A stretch of 40,693 nucleotides of DNA. It comes from an uncultured Pseudomonadota bacterium. Lineage in GTDB: Bacteria; Pseudomonadota; Gammaproteobacteria; Burkholderiales; Eutrophovitaceae. The translations under genes and the position numbers were made by a program. Shown piece after piece: positions 16,491-26,051 of the stretch. Within the stretch, counting starts at the first letter, position 1. Every line of letters starts with the position of its first letter. Location of the stretch: contig CALJLA010000058.1 in assembly GCA_937983055.1 (NCBI GenBank), forward strand, positions 1-40,693, given 5' to 3'. The notes under the pieces were generated by a model, which worked only from the letters and a program-made list of their open reading frames with translations, ran no database searches and was not told the origin of the DNA.

Positions 16491-17677
16491 ACGCTGCGCA
16501 GAACATCGCCGTCCTTGGTTCGACCGGCAGCATCGGGGTCAACACGCTGGCGGTGATCGAGCGCCACCCCGAGCGCTTCGCAGTGTTTGCGCTCGCCGCC
16601 AATCGCAACGTGGAAAGACTCGCCGCACAGTGCATCACCTTCCGTCCGCGCTATGCCGTGGTGGGCGAGCCCGCGGCCGCGCGCCAGTTGCGCGAGACCC
16701 TGCGTGCGGCCGGGTGCCAATGCGAGGTGCTCCAGGGCGCCGCGGAACTCGAATCGATCGCGGCGCATCCGGATGTCGACGCGGTGATGGCGGCGATCGT
16801 GGGCGCTGCCGGTCTGCGGTCGACGGTTGCGGCCGCGCGGGCCGGCAAGAAACTGATGCTCGCGAACAAGGAGTCGCTGGTAATGGCGGGGGCGGTGCTC
16901 ACCGAGGCGGTGCGCCGCAGCAGTGCAGTGCTGCTGCCGATAGACAGCGAGCACAACGCGATCTTCCAGGCGCTGCCGCTTGGCTATGCCGGCGATTTTG
17001 CCGCCGCCGGCGTGCGGCGGTTGCTGCTGACCGCCTCCGGCGGCCCGTTCCGAGGGCGCAAGCGCAGTGAACTCGCCGACGTTACGCCGGACCAGGCCTG
17101 CGCGCATCCCAACTGGGTGATGGGGCGCAAGATTTCGGTGGATTCTGCCACGCTGATGAACAAGGGCCTTGAAGTCATCGAGGCGCACCATTTGTTCAAC
17201 GCGAAACCGGACCAGATCGAGGTGGTCATACACCCGGAGAGTGTCATCCATTCCCTGGTGCAGTACGTTGACGGTTCGGTGCTGGCACAGCTTGGCAACC
17301 CCGACATGCGGACGCCGATCGCGCATGCGCTGGCTTACCCGCGGCGAATCGATGCGGGCGTTCAACCGCTGGACCTGGCCGCAATCGGCCGTCTGCATTT
17401 CGAGGCCCCCGATCTGGACCAGACTCCCTGCCTGCGGCTCGCTTACCAGGCACTGGCAGCCGGCGGCAGTGCAGCCGTGTACCTGAACGCGGCGAACGAG
17501 TTTGCCGTGGCGCGGTTCCTCGAAGGGCAGCTCGGCTTCGACCGCATTCCGGATCTGATCGAGGAAGTCCTGGCGGGGCTTTCCCCGATTCCGGTCACGA
17601 CGCTCGAGGGCGTGCTCGAAGCAGACCGGCGCGCGCGCCAGGCGGCTGAGGAGTGGGTGGGGTTCGCCGCTCACTAA
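16487..17677 (+). CDS. dxr: 1-deoxy-D-xylulose 5-phosphate reductoisomerase
   Basis: This 396-residue enzyme is the second step of the MEP isoprenoid pathway, using NADPH and a divalent metal. The N-terminal NADPH site GSTGSIG is at residues 11-17. The metal- and substrate-binding motifs NKESLVMAG and SEHNAIFQ, and the loop region with HPNWVMGRKISVDSATLMNKGLE, are intact. VIHPESVIHSLVQYVDGS and the C-terminal NAANEFAV are also typical. The length is normal. It is translationally coupled to cdsA through the ATGA overlap and lies 21 nt upstream of rseP. Confidence 0.97.
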   Translation: MNAAQNIAVLGSTGSIGVNTLAVIERHPERFAVFALAANRNVERLAAQCITFRPRYAVVGEPAAARQLRETLRAAGCQCEVLQGAAELESIAAHPDVDAVMAAIVGAAGLRSTVAAARAGKKLMLANKESLVMAGAVLTEAVRRSSAVLLPIDSEHNAIFQALPLGYAGDFAAAGVRRLLLTASGGPFRGRKRSELADVTPDQACAHPNWVMGRKISVDSATLMNKGLEVIEAHHLFNAKPDQIEVVIHPESVIHSLVQYVDGSVLAQLGNPDMRTPIAHALAYPRRIDAGVQPLDLAAIGRLHFEAPDLDQTPCLRLAYQALAAGGSAAVYLNAANEFAVARFLEGQLGFDRIPDLIEEVLAGLSPIPVTTLEGVLEADRRARQAAEEWVGFAAH

Positions 17678-17698
17678 GCGGCAGGCAGAGACAAGGGC

Positions 17699-19063
17699 AT
17701 GCAGATCTTTTCTACCGTCATTGCATTCATCGTCGCGCTCGGCGTGCTGATCGTGTTTCACGAATTCGGCCACTACCTGATCGCGCGCCTTGCCGGCGTC
17801 AAGGTTCTCCGATTCTCGGTCGGTTTCGGAACGCCGTTGTTCAGGCGGCGCATGGGCCGGGACGGCACCGAGTGGGTGGTGGCGGCGTTTCCGCTGGGCG
17901 GCTACGTGAAGATGCTCGACGAACGCGAGGGCGAGGTCGCGCCGGAAGAGCGCCACCGCGCCTTCAACCGTCAGCCAGTGGGGAAACGGTTTGCGATTGT
18001 CGCGGCAGGACCCATCGCCAATTTCCTGCTGGCGATAGTGCTGTACTGGGTCCTGTTTCTGCACGGCGTACCGGGCCTCCGCCCGGTGATCGGCGAACCG
18101 CCGACCGGCACGCCGGCGGCACAGGCGCAGTTGCAGTCCGGCGACCGGATCGTGCGTGTCGGCGACGTCCCGGTGGAAACCTGGCAGGATCTGCGCTGGC
18201 AGCTGCTTGAACGTGCAGTGGAGCGCGACCGCGTCGAGCTTGAGCTGCTGCGCGCAGATGGCACGGTGCGCTTCGCCATGCTCGACCTTGCGTCGGTCAG
18301 ATCGGAAGAGATCGACGCAGAGCTGCTGCAGGCGCTCGGGGTCACCCGCTTCGACCCGCCCATCGAACCGGTGATCGGACGCGTGATCGAGGGCGGTGCG
18401 GCCGCAAGCGCTGGGCTGCAGCCGGGCGACCTGGTCGTGTCGATCGATGGGGCGGCGGTCGAGCGCTGGGACCAGCTGGTCGAGCGGGTGAGAGCGGCCC
18501 CGGGCGCGGCGCTTGCCTTCGAACTCGAACGGAACGGCCGGCGGTTGCAGATCGAGATCGTCGCCGAGCGCGCTGACGAGGACGGACTTGCCATAGGTCG
18601 TATCGGCGCCGCGCCGATGATCGATCCGCAGCAGGTCGAAGCGCTGATGACGGAGGTGCGTTACGGTCCGGTGCAGGCCTTGTGGCACGCAACGGCCAAG
18701 ATGTCCGAAGTGACCGTTTTTACCGTCAAAATGCTCGGCCGAATGGTGATCGGCGATGTGTCGCTGAAGAATCTCTCGGGCCCGCTCACCATTGCCGATT
18801 ACGCGGGGCAGTCGGCACAGCTCGGCTGGCTCACCTATCTTAATTTCCTCGCGCTGATCAGCGTCAGCCTAGGGGTCCTCAACCTGCTGCCGGTGCCGGT
18901 GCTCGACGGCGGTCACCTGATGTATTACCTGGTCGAGATCGTCCGCGGCCGCCCGGTGTCCGACCGCGCTCTCGAGATCGGCCAGCAAGTTGGGCTGGTC
19001 CTGCTGTTCAGCCTGATGGCGTTCGCTCTCTACAACGATATGAATCGCCTGCTCGGCGGCTGA
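17699..19063 (+). CDS. rseP: Site-2 intramembrane metalloprotease RseP
   Basis: This 454-residue zinc protease cleaves transmembrane segments such as the anti-sigma factor RseA and leftover signal peptides. The active-site HEFGH is at residues 21-25 in the first transmembrane helix. The second metal motif, NLLPVPVLDGGH, lies near residue 400. Two PDZ domains are visible between them (GVPGLRPVIGEPPTG and PVIGRVIEGGAAASAGLQPGDLV). Four transmembrane helices fit the family. It lies immediately before bamA (6-nt gap), the common proteobacterial order. Confidence 0.96.
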   Translation: MQIFSTVIAFIVALGVLIVFHEFGHYLIARLAGVKVLRFSVGFGTPLFRRRMGRDGTEWVVAAFPLGGYVKMLDEREGEVAPEERHRAFNRQPVGKRFAIVAAGPIANFLLAIVLYWVLFLHGVPGLRPVIGEPPTGTPAAQAQLQSGDRIVRVGDVPVETWQDLRWQLLERAVERDRVELELLRADGTVRFAMLDLASVRSEEIDAELLQALGVTRFDPPIEPVIGRVIEGGAAASAGLQPGDLVVSIDGAAVERWDQLVERVRAAPGAALAFELERNGRRLQIEIVAERADEDGLAIGRIGAAPMIDPQQVEALMTEVRYGPVQALWHATAKMSEVTVFTVKMLGRMVIGDVSLKNLSGPLTIADYAGQSAQLGWLTYLNFLALISVSLGVLNLLPVPVLDGGHLMYYLVEIVRGRPVSDRALEIGQQVGLVLLFSLMAFALYNDMNRLLGG

Positions 19064-19069
19064 ACGCAA

Positions 19070-21340
19070 ATGAAAATAAGGCTGCTGCCACTCGCACTTC
19101 TCACTGTCTTTCCCGCTACTCCAGCCCAAGCTTTCGATCCCTTCGAGGTTCGCGATATCCGCGTCGAGGGCATCCAGCGCACCGAGGCGGGAACGGTTTT
19201 CACCTATCTGCCGATCAAGGTCGGGGATACCGTCGACGAGGAGCGGGCGAGCGCCGCGGTCAAGGCGCTGTTCGCGACCGGCTTCTTCAAGGACGTGCGT
19301 CTCGAAGCCGAAGGCAGCGTGCTGGTGGTGGTGGTCGAAGAGCGCCCCGCGGTGGCCCAGATCGACATCTCCGGTGCCAAGGAGTTTCCGGCGGACAAGC
19401 TCAAGGAGGCATTGAGGAATATCGGGCTGGCGGAGTCGCGAATCTTCGACCGGGCGCTGCTCGAGCGCGCCGAGCAGGAACTCAAGAGCCAGTACATCAG
19501 CCGAGGCAAGTACGGCGTGGAGATCACGACCACCACGACGCCGCTGGAGCGCAATCGCGTCGCCATCAATTTCAGTATCGTGGAGGGCCGCGTCGCAAAG
19601 ATCCGCCAGATCCATTTTGTCGGCAACGAGGTGTTCAGCGATTCTGAGCTCGCGGACGAGTTCGTGCTGCGCACGCCGGGGCTGATGACCTGGTACAGCA
19701 AGAACGACCAGTATTCAAAGCCGAAGCTGCAGGCCGACCTCGAGTCGCTGCGCTCGTTTTACTTGAATCAGGGTTACCTGGAGTTCTCGATCGATTCCAC
19801 CCAGGTGTCGATCTCGCCGGACAAGCAGGACATCTTCATTACGGTGAACGTCACCGAAGGAAAGAAGTACACCGTAACCGACATCCGCCTCGCCGGCGAC
19901 CTGATCGTCCCAGAGGAGGAACTAAGGGCGATGATCAAGCTCAACAAGGGCGACATCTTCTCGCGCGAGAAGCTCACCGAGACGACCAAGCTCATCTCGG
20001 ACCGGCTCGGCAACGAGGGTTATGCCTTCGCCGCGGTCAACGCCGTGCCGGAGATCAATCGCGAGACAAGCGAGGTGGCGTTCACACTGTACGTGGACCC
20101 GGGGCGGCGCGTCTACGTCCGCCGCATCAACATTTCCGGCAACACCAACACGCGCGACGAAGTGATCCGGCGGGAGCTGCGCCAGCTTGAGAGCGCCTGG
20201 TATTCGACCTCGAAACTCAATCGCTCCCGGCAGCGCATCGACAAGCTGGGATTTTTCTCCGATGTGCAGATCGACACTCCGGCGGTGCAGGGGGTGTCCG
20301 ACCAGGTCGACGTGGACGTGAAGGTTACCGAGCGAGCCACCGGCAACCTGACGCTTGGTGTTGGATACTCGACGGCGGAGAGGGTGATTCTCTCGGCGGG
20401 TATTGCACAGCAGAACATCTTCGGCACCGGCAACGCGCTGTCGTTTCAGGTCAATACCGGGAGCATCAACCAGACGTACGCACTGTCATACACCAACCCG
20501 TACTTCACCGACGATGGCGTGAGCCGCGGTTTCGATCTCTACAAGCGCGACACCGACGTTTCCAGCCTGAGCATTTCGAGCTACAACACTTCCACGCTGG
20601 GCGCGGGCGTGCGTTTCGGGGTGCCCGTCACCGAGTACGATACGATCAACTACGGGCTGGCCTATGAACAGACCTCGATCGGGTTACTGCCGGACACGCC
20701 GCAGCGGTTCGTGAACTTCGTCAACGAGTTCGGAGAGACGACCGACACCTATCTTGGCACGCTTGGGTGGTCGCGTGATCAGCGCGACAGCGTGATCTAC
20801 ACCACGAAAGGGCGGCTGCAACGCATCAGCGGCGAGGCCGGACTGCCGGGCGGGGACCTGACCTTCTACCGGCTCACCTATCAGCATCAGTGGTATTATC
20901 CGCTCACCGAAGACCTGACTCTGTTGCTCAACGGACAGGTGGGATACGCGGAGGGATACAGCGGCAAGCCGTTGCCGTTTTATAAGAACTTCTATGCCGG
21001 TGGCGTCAATTCGGTAAGGGGTTACCGGACGGCGTCGATCGGGCCCAAGGACGAAAACGGCGACTCGCTCGGCGGCAGCCGGCAGATCATCGGCAACTTC
21101 GAGGTGCTGTTTCCCTTCCCCGGGCTCGATAAGGACCGGTCGGTCAGGCTGTCGGCCTTCGTCGATACCGGTTATGTGGGGGAGAAATACGAGTTTTCCG
21201 AGCTGCGCTATTCTGCGGGCATCGCGTTCAGCTGGTATTCCCCGGTGGGGCCGCTCAAGCTGAGCTTCGCGAATGCCCTCAATGACAAACCGGAAGACCG
21301 GACAGAGAAGATCCAGTTCACGCTGGGCACCGTGTTCTAG
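19070..21340 (+). CDS. bamA: Outer membrane protein assembly factor BamA
   Basis: This 756-residue Omp85 protein is the core of the BAM complex. A signal peptide (residues 1 to about 21, ending PAQA) is followed by five POTRA domains to about residue 420. A 16-strand beta-barrel follows, containing the conserved VRGYR motif (FYAGGVNSVRGYRTASIGP) and ending in Phe (FTLGTVF), the usual outer-membrane sorting signal. Its partner BamB is truncated at the start of the window, and the chaperone Skp follows 54 nt later. The length is typical. Confidence 0.97.
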   Translation: MKIRLLPLALLTVFPATPAQAFDPFEVRDIRVEGIQRTEAGTVFTYLPIKVGDTVDEERASAAVKALFATGFFKDVRLEAEGSVLVVVVEERPAVAQIDISGAKEFPADKLKEALRNIGLAESRIFDRALLERAEQELKSQYISRGKYGVEITTTTTPLERNRVAINFSIVEGRVAKIRQIHFVGNEVFSDSELADEFVLRTPGLMTWYSKNDQYSKPKLQADLESLRSFYLNQGYLEFSIDSTQVSISPDKQDIFITVNVTEGKKYTVTDIRLAGDLIVPEEELRAMIKLNKGDIFSREKLTETTKLISDRLGNEGYAFAAVNAVPEINRETSEVAFTLYVDPGRRVYVRRINISGNTNTRDEVIRRELRQLESAWYSTSKLNRSRQRIDKLGFFSDVQIDTPAVQGVSDQVDVDVKVTERATGNLTLGVGYSTAERVILSAGIAQQNIFGTGNALSFQVNTGSINQTYALSYTNPYFTDDGVSRGFDLYKRDTDVSSLSISSYNTSTLGAGVRFGVPVTEYDTINYGLAYEQTSIGLLPDTPQRFVNFVNEFGETTDTYLGTLGWSRDQRDSVIYTTKGRLQRISGEAGLPGGDLTFYRLTYQHQWYYPLTEDLTLLLNGQVGYAEGYSGKPLPFYKNFYAGGVNSVRGYRTASIGPKDENGDSLGGSRQIIGNFEVLFPFPGLDKDRSVRLSAFVDTGYVGEKYEFSELRYSAGIAFSWYSPVGPLKLSFANALNDKPEDRTEKIQFTLGTVF

Positions 21341-21394
21341 CAGGCGCCGCGGGGTCGGACGACCGGCATCCCGGCAGACAAGGAGACGAGTAAG

Positions 21395-21895
21395 GTGAAA
21401 ATGATCTGGCTGGCGCTCGCCGCGGCGGTCGCCGTGGCAAGCCCGGCGCTGGTTGCGGCGCAGGAACTGAAGATCGGCTTCGTCAGCACGGAGCGTGTGT
21501 TCAAAGAAGCGGCCCCGGCGGTAAAGGCGCTGAAGAAGCTTGAGAAGGAATTCGCCCCGCGCGATCAGGAGATTCAGAAGCTCGGGAAGCAGGTTCGCGA
21601 TCTGCAGACGCAGCTTGAAAAGGAAGCGATGACGATGAGCGAGTCGCAGCGCCGCGAGCGCGAGCAGGAGCTGGGTCGGCTGACTCGCGACCTGCAGCGG
21701 CTGCAGCGGGAATTTCGCGAAGACCTCAATCTGCGCAAGAACGAGGAACTGGCCGTGGTCCTGCAGCGCGCGAACCAGGTGATCCAGCAGATCGCCGAGG
21801 CCGAGAAGTTCGACTTGATCCTGCAGGAAGCGGTGTACCGCAGCCCGCGGATCGACATTACCGACAAGGTCATCAAGGCGCTGGCCGACAAGTAG
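21395..21895 (+). CDS. skp: Periplasmic chaperone Skp/OmpH
   Basis: This 166-residue protein has a signal peptide (MKMIWLALAAAVAVASPALVAAQ, cleavage likely after AAQ or near it). A small beta core begins with LKIGFVSTERVF, then long charged alpha-helical arms (about residues 45-110) form the jellyfish-like trimer that holds unfolded outer-membrane proteins. The start is GTG at 21395, six bases before an in-frame ATG at 21401. AAGGAG at 21380-21385 suits the GTG. The bamA-skp-lpxD-fabZ-lpxA-lpxB order is strongly conserved. Confidence 0.94.
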   Translation: MKMIWLALAAAVAVASPALVAAQELKIGFVSTERVFKEAAPAVKALKKLEKEFAPRDQEIQKLGKQVRDLQTQLEKEAMTMSESQRREREQELGRLTRDLQRLQREFREDLNLRKNEELAVVLQRANQVIQQIAEAEKFDLILQEAVYRSPRIDITDKVIKALADK

Positions 21896-21958
21896 GGCAC
21901 GCCGCTTGCGCATTGCCCGTGCAAATGCCTGCGCCCGGTCATCTCCCCGCCCCGGCCG

Positions 21959-23008
21959 ATGAGCGCGCCTGAAGAGCGCCGGGAGTATTCCCTGGGCGAA
22001 CTGGCCGAGCGCTTCGGCGGAGAGGTCGTTGGCGACCGGTCGGTGCGCATCGCGCAGGTGGCGACGCTCGACGCGGCTGGTCCGGGGCAGCTTTCCTTCC
22101 TGACCAACATCCGTTACCAGCGCCAGCTCAACACTACGCGCGCGAGCGCGGTAATCTTGGGTGAGGACATGCGCGACGCGACCGCGCTGCCCCACATCGT
22201 CAGCCGTAACCCGTATGCCTACTTCGCACGGGTTTCGGCCCTGCTGAATCCGCCGCGCGCGCGGGTGCCCGGTATCGCGGCGGGCGCGCATATAGATTCC
22301 GGCGCCAGCGTTTCCGCCGGCGCTTACGTTGCGCCGGGCGCGGTGGTCGAGGCCGGCGCTGTCGTGGGCGAAGGCGCGCAGATCGGCGCCGGCAGCTTCG
22401 TTGGCCGCGGCGCCAGGATCGGCGATCACACCCTGCTGCACGCCAATGTCAGCGTTTACCATGACTGCGAGATCGGGGCGCGCTGCGTGGTGCACGCCGG
22501 CGCGGTAATCGGTGCCGATGGATTCGGCATGGCGATGGAGGAAGGGCGCTGGCTGAAGGTGCCCCAGCTCGGCGGCGTGCGCATCGGCGACGACTGCGAG
22601 GTCGGCGCCAACACCACGATCGACCGCGGTGCGCTCGAGGATACGGTGCTGGAAGAAGATGTCCGGCTCGACAACCAGATCCAGATCGGGCACAACTGCC
22701 GCATCGGCGCGCACACCGCGATCGCAGGCTGCGTCGGCATTGCCGGCAGCACCCGGATCGGGCGCTACTGCAGGATCGGCGGCAGCGCGATGATCGGCGG
22801 GCACCTCGAAATCGCGGACAACGTCGAGATCTCGGGCGGTACTACCATTGCGAAATCCATTCTGAAGACGGGCACGTACACCTCGGTGTTCCCTGTGAGC
22901 CCGCACGAGGAATGGCTAAAGAACGCGTCGCTGCTGCGCCACCTGCGGGACATGCGGGAACGCATCAGGGCGCTGGAAGAACAACTCAGGGACAAACAAG
23001 GAAAATAA
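21959..23008 (+). CDS. lpxD: UDP-3-O-acylglucosamine N-acyltransferase LpxD
   Basis: This 349-residue enzyme is the third step of lipid A synthesis and transfers a 3-hydroxyacyl chain from acyl-ACP. An N-terminal uridine-binding domain (about 1-100) is followed by a left-handed beta-helix of hexapeptide repeats (about 105-300). QIGHNCRIGAH carries the catalytic His region. A C-terminal helix of about 30 charged residues completes the homotrimer. The stop TAA at 23006-23008 lies 2 nt before the fabZ GTG. Confidence 0.96.
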   Translation: MSAPEERREYSLGELAERFGGEVVGDRSVRIAQVATLDAAGPGQLSFLTNIRYQRQLNTTRASAVILGEDMRDATALPHIVSRNPYAYFARVSALLNPPRARVPGIAAGAHIDSGASVSAGAYVAPGAVVEAGAVVGEGAQIGAGSFVGRGARIGDHTLLHANVSVYHDCEIGARCVVHAGAVIGADGFGMAMEEGRWLKVPQLGGVRIGDDCEVGANTTIDRGALEDTVLEEDVRLDNQIQIGHNCRIGAHTAIAGCVGIAGSTRIGRYCRIGGSAMIGGHLEIADNVEISGGTTIAKSILKTGTYTSVFPVSPHEEWLKNASLLRHLRDMRERIRALEEQLRDKQGK

Positions 23009-23010
23009 CC

Positions 23011-23454
23011 GTGGACCGGATAGAGATCATGGAGATCATGCGGCATCTCCCGCACCGGTATCCGTTCCTGCTGATCGACAGGGTGGTTTCCTGCGATCGT
23101 GGCAAGGAAATCGTCGCGCTGAAGAACGTTACCATCAACGAGCCGTTTTTCAGCGGGCACTTCCCGCACTATCCGGTAATGCCGGGCGTGCTCATCATCG
23201 AGGCGATGGCGCAGGCCTCCGCGATTCTCGCGTTCAAGTCCTTCGATCTGAAGAGCGACGCCAACAGCGTTTATTACTTCGTTGGCATCGACGAGGCCCG
23301 CTTCAAGAAGCCGGTGACTCCCGGCGACCAGGTGGTGATCAAGGCCCAGGTGGTGCGCAATCTGCGCGGCATCTGGAAGTTCTCCGCGCAGGCGCTGGTC
23401 GACGATGCGCTGGTGTCCGAGGCGGAACTGATGTGCACGATGAAGAACCTATGA
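23011..23454 (+). CDS. fabZ: (3R)-hydroxyacyl-ACP dehydratase FabZ
   Basis: This 147-residue hot-dog-fold dehydratase acts in the fatty acid elongation cycle. The catalytic His50 lies in SGHFPHYPVMPG and Glu64 in LIIEAMAQ. LPHRYPFLLIDRV at the N-terminus is the family hallmark. The start is GTG at 23011, preceded by AAGGAAAA. A longer in-frame opening at 22912 lies within lpxD and is rejected. The gene overlaps lpxA by 4 nt (ATGA at 23451-23454). Its position inside the lipid A genes reflects shared use of 3-hydroxyacyl-ACP. Confidence 0.96.
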   Translation: MDRIEIMEIMRHLPHRYPFLLIDRVVSCDRGKEIVALKNVTINEPFFSGHFPHYPVMPGVLIIEAMAQASAILAFKSFDLKSDANSVYYFVGIDEARFKKPVTPGDQVVIKAQVVRNLRGIWKFSAQALVDDALVSEAELMCTMKNL

Positions 23455-24221
23455 TCCACCCGTCCGCGATCGTGCACCCGGGCGCCAGGCTGGGCCCCGG
23501 CGTAGAGGTCGGACCGTTCGCGTTGATCGGCGAGCACGTCGAGATCGGCGAAGGCACGCGCATCGGCGCGCATGCGGTGATCGCCGGTCACACCCGCATC
23601 GGTCGGGGCAATCACATTTTTCATCATGTCTCGCTGGGCGAGGCGCCGCAGGACAAAAAGTACGCTGGCGAGGCGACTCGGCTCGAAATTGGCGACAACA
23701 ACGTGATCCGCGAGTTCTGCACGTTCAACGTCGGGACCGCGCAGGACCTGGGCTACACCCGGCTGGGCAACGGCAACTGGGTCATGTCCTACGTGCATCT
23801 GGCGCACGACACCGTCGTTGGCAACAACACTGTGCTGGCGAACTGCACGCAGCTTGCCGGGCACGTCGAGGTGGGCGACTATGCGGTGCTGGGCGGTTTT
23901 ACCGGGGTACACCAGTTCTGCCGCATCGGTGCGCACGCGATCACGGGCGTCGGTTCGGTGGTGCTGGCCGACGTGCCGCCGTATGTGACCGCGATGGGCA
24001 ACACCGCGCAGCCGCACGGCATCAACAGCGAAGGGCTCAAGCGCCGCGGTTTCAGCGCGGCGTCGATCGCCGAGATCCGCCGGGCCTACAAGACGCTGTA
24101 CCGCTCCGGGCTCACGCTGGAGCAGGCGCGCGCGGCGCTCGCCGAACGGGGACAGCGACTGCCCGAAGTGCGGGTGATGGCGGAGTTTCTCGCCGAGTCC
24201 AGGCGCAGCATCATCCGGTAG
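23451..24221 (+). CDS. lpxA: UDP-N-acetylglucosamine O-acyltransferase LpxA
   Basis: This 256-residue homotrimeric acyltransferase is the first step of lipid A synthesis. An N-terminal left-handed beta-helix of hexapeptide repeats (MIHPSAIVHPGARLG onward) contains the catalytic His at about residue 119 (HLAHDTVVGN). GGFTGVHQFCRIGAHA and a C-terminal helical domain (from about residue 190) follow. The ATG at 23451 overlaps the fabZ stop; the upstream in-frame ATG at 23433 lies inside fabZ. The gene ends with TAG 5 nt before the lpxB start. Confidence 0.96.
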   Translation: MIHPSAIVHPGARLGPGVEVGPFALIGEHVEIGEGTRIGAHAVIAGHTRIGRGNHIFHHVSLGEAPQDKKYAGEATRLEIGDNNVIREFCTFNVGTAQDLGYTRLGNGNWVMSYVHLAHDTVVGNNTVLANCTQLAGHVEVGDYAVLGGFTGVHQFCRIGAHAITGVGSVVLADVPPYVTAMGNTAQPHGINSEGLKRRGFSAASIAEIRRAYKTLYRSGLTLEQARAALAERGQRLPEVRVMAEFLAESRRSIIR

Positions 24222-24226
24222 CGCGC

Positions 24227-25426
24227 ATGGACGCAGCATTGTCGCGCGGATACCGTGTCGCCCTGGTGGCCGGAGAGGCGTCCGGCGATCTACTCGGCAG
24301 CCACCTGCTGCACGCGCTGAAGGTCCGGGTGCCGGAGCTGTCGACGTTCGGCATCGGCGGGCCGCGCATGGGCGGCGAGGGCTTCGAGGCCTGGTATCCG
24401 ATGGAGCAGCTCGCGGTGCGCGGCTATGTCGAGGTGTTGAAGAGCCTGCCCGGTCTGTTCGCCCTGCGGCGCGAACTGCGCCGGCGGCTGCTCACCGACC
24501 CGCCCGATCTGTTCATCGGCATCGACGCACCGGATTTCAACCTGGATCTGGAGGCGGCACTGCGCGCGCGCGGCATTCCGACCGTGCATTACGTCAGCCC
24601 GTCGATCTGGGCGTGGCGCGGCCAGCGCATCCACAAGATCAGGCGTGCGGCGAACAAGGTGCTGGCGCTGTTTCCCTTCGAGATCCCGATCTACGAGAAG
24701 GCCGGCATACCGGTGGCGTACGTGGGGCATCCGCTTGCCGACGAACTCCCTGAAGTGCCGGACCGCGATGGCGTGCGCGACCAGCTCAAGCTGCCCCACG
24801 CTGCGCAGGTGATCGCGCTGATGCCGGGCAGCCGCCAGAGCGAAGTGCGGGAAATGGCCGAACTGATGATCGCGGCCGCAAAACTGGTGCGCCAACAGGC
24901 AAGGCAGGCGCATTTCCTGGTGCCGCTCGTCAGCCGCGAGACCAGGCTCATCTTCGAAGGCGCGCTGTACCGGCAACGCGCGGAGGATCTGCCGCTCACG
25001 ATACTGTACGGGCACGCCCATGACGCGATGACCGCGGCGGACGTGGTGCTGGTGGCCTCCGGGACCGCAACACTGGAGGCGGCGCTGCTCAAGCGTCCGA
25101 TGGTGATCACCTACCGGGTACCGGCCCTTACGGCCTGGATCATGAAGCGCCAGGCCTATCTGCCCTACGTCGGTCTGCCCAACGTGCTCGCCGGCGAGTT
25201 CGTGGTTCCCGAACTGCTCCAGGAAGACGCCACCGCGGAGAATCTCGCGCAGGCGCTCGTTAACCTGCTCAACGACAAGCTGGTTCGCGACCGGCTTGAG
25301 ACGCGCTTCTCGGCGATGCACCGCAAGCTTCGTCAGGGGACCGCGGTGCGGGCGGTCGAAGCGATCTTGCCGCTGCTCGGCGCGGGGGGCGCCCAGGCGG
25401 TCGACGTGCGCGGCGCCCCTGCGTGA
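24227..25426 (+). CDS. lpxB: Lipid A disaccharide synthase LpxB
   Basis: This 399-residue GT19 glycosyltransferase joins UDP-2,3-diacylglucosamine and lipid X. The N-terminal motif VAGEASGDLLG is at residues 14-24. Further family motifs are GIDAPDFNL, YVSPSIWAWRGQRIHKI, VGHPLAD, LMPGSRQSEV (the nucleotide-binding region) and ASGTATLEAAL. It is a membrane-associated cytosolic enzyme. Its TGA overlaps the rnhB GTG start (GTGA at 25423-25426), so the two genes are translationally coupled. Confidence 0.96.
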   Translation: MDAALSRGYRVALVAGEASGDLLGSHLLHALKVRVPELSTFGIGGPRMGGEGFEAWYPMEQLAVRGYVEVLKSLPGLFALRRELRRRLLTDPPDLFIGIDAPDFNLDLEAALRARGIPTVHYVSPSIWAWRGQRIHKIRRAANKVLALFPFEIPIYEKAGIPVAYVGHPLADELPEVPDRDGVRDQLKLPHAAQVIALMPGSRQSEVREMAELMIAAAKLVRQQARQAHFLVPLVSRETRLIFEGALYRQRAEDLPLTILYGHAHDAMTAADVVLVASGTATLEAALLKRPMVITYRVPALTAWIMKRQAYLPYVGLPNVLAGEFVVPELLQEDATAENLAQALVNLLNDKLVRDRLETRFSAMHRKLRQGTAVRAVEAILPLLGAGGAQAVDVRGAPA

Positions 25427-26010
25427 TCACCGCCGGCACGCTGGTATGCGGCGTGGACGAGGCCGGCCGCGGCCCGCTCGCCGGACCGGTTTATGCCGCC
25501 GCCGTGGTGCTCGATGCCGCCTCGCCGATCGAGGGTCTCGCCGACTCGAAGCTTCTGTCCGCGGACCGGCGCGCGCGCCTGTTCGATCTGATCTGCCAGC
25601 GCGCGCGGGCCTGGAGCATCGCCACCGCCAGTGTCGAGGAGATCGATGCGATCAACATCCTGCAGGCGAGCCTGCGCGCCATGGCCCGCGCGGTCGAGCG
25701 CATCGGCGTGACGCCGACTGAAGTGCTGGTGGACGGAAATCGCTGCCCGAGGCTGCCGGTGCCGGCGCGCGCCATCGTCGGCGGCGAGGCCAGCGTAGCC
25801 GGGATTTCGGCCGCGTCGATCCTCGCCAAGGTCGCCCGGGACGCGCACATGGTCGAACTGCACCGCCTGTATCCGGACTACGGCTTCGATCGCCACAAGG
25901 GATATCCCACGCCCGAGCATCTTGCCGCCCTAGTGCGTCTGGGCGCTTCGCCGGTTCATCGGCGCAGCTTCGCCCCGGTGCGAGCCCTGCTCGAGGCCCG
26001 CGCGGGTTGA
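25423..26010 (+). CDS. rnhB: Ribonuclease HII
   Basis: This 195-residue type 2 RNase H removes RNA from RNA/DNA hybrids and single ribonucleotides from DNA. The active-site pair Asp12-Glu13 is in GVDEAGRGPLAGPVYAAAVVL. LADSKLLS and ASILAKVARD give further catalytic and substrate-binding residues, and HKGYPTPEH is near the C-terminus. The start is GTG at 25423. It is the last gene of the long co-directional block. The convergent ppsR gene ends 41 nt downstream across a strong hairpin. Confidence 0.95.
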   Translation: MITAGTLVCGVDEAGRGPLAGPVYAAAVVLDAASPIEGLADSKLLSADRRARLFDLICQRARAWSIATASVEEIDAINILQASLRAMARAVERIGVTPTEVLVDGNRCPRLPVPARAIVGGEASVAGISAASILAKVARDAHMVELHRLYPDYGFDRHKGYPTPEHLAALVRLGASPVHRRSFAPVRALLEARAG

Positions 26011-26028
26011 CCGCTGACGGATGCCCGG

Positions 26029-26048
26029 GCCTGCCGCGAGCGGCAGGC
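26029..26048. terminator. Bidirectional hairpin between convergent rnhB and ppsR
   Basis: A perfect 8-bp stem (GCCTGCCG at 26029-26036 and CGGCAGGC at 26041-26048) with a CGAG tetraloop lies between the rnhB stop (26010) and the ppsR stop (26052-26054, minus strand). There is no clear T-run on either side, so it may act as a weak terminator, a 3'-end stabiliser, or with Rho. Confidence 0.45.
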
Positions 26049-26051
26049 GGG

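Noticed and set aside
16367..18688. A 773-codon minus-strand open frame opposite dxr and rseP
   Set aside because: It is antisense to two intact conserved genes and shows no recognisable protein features.
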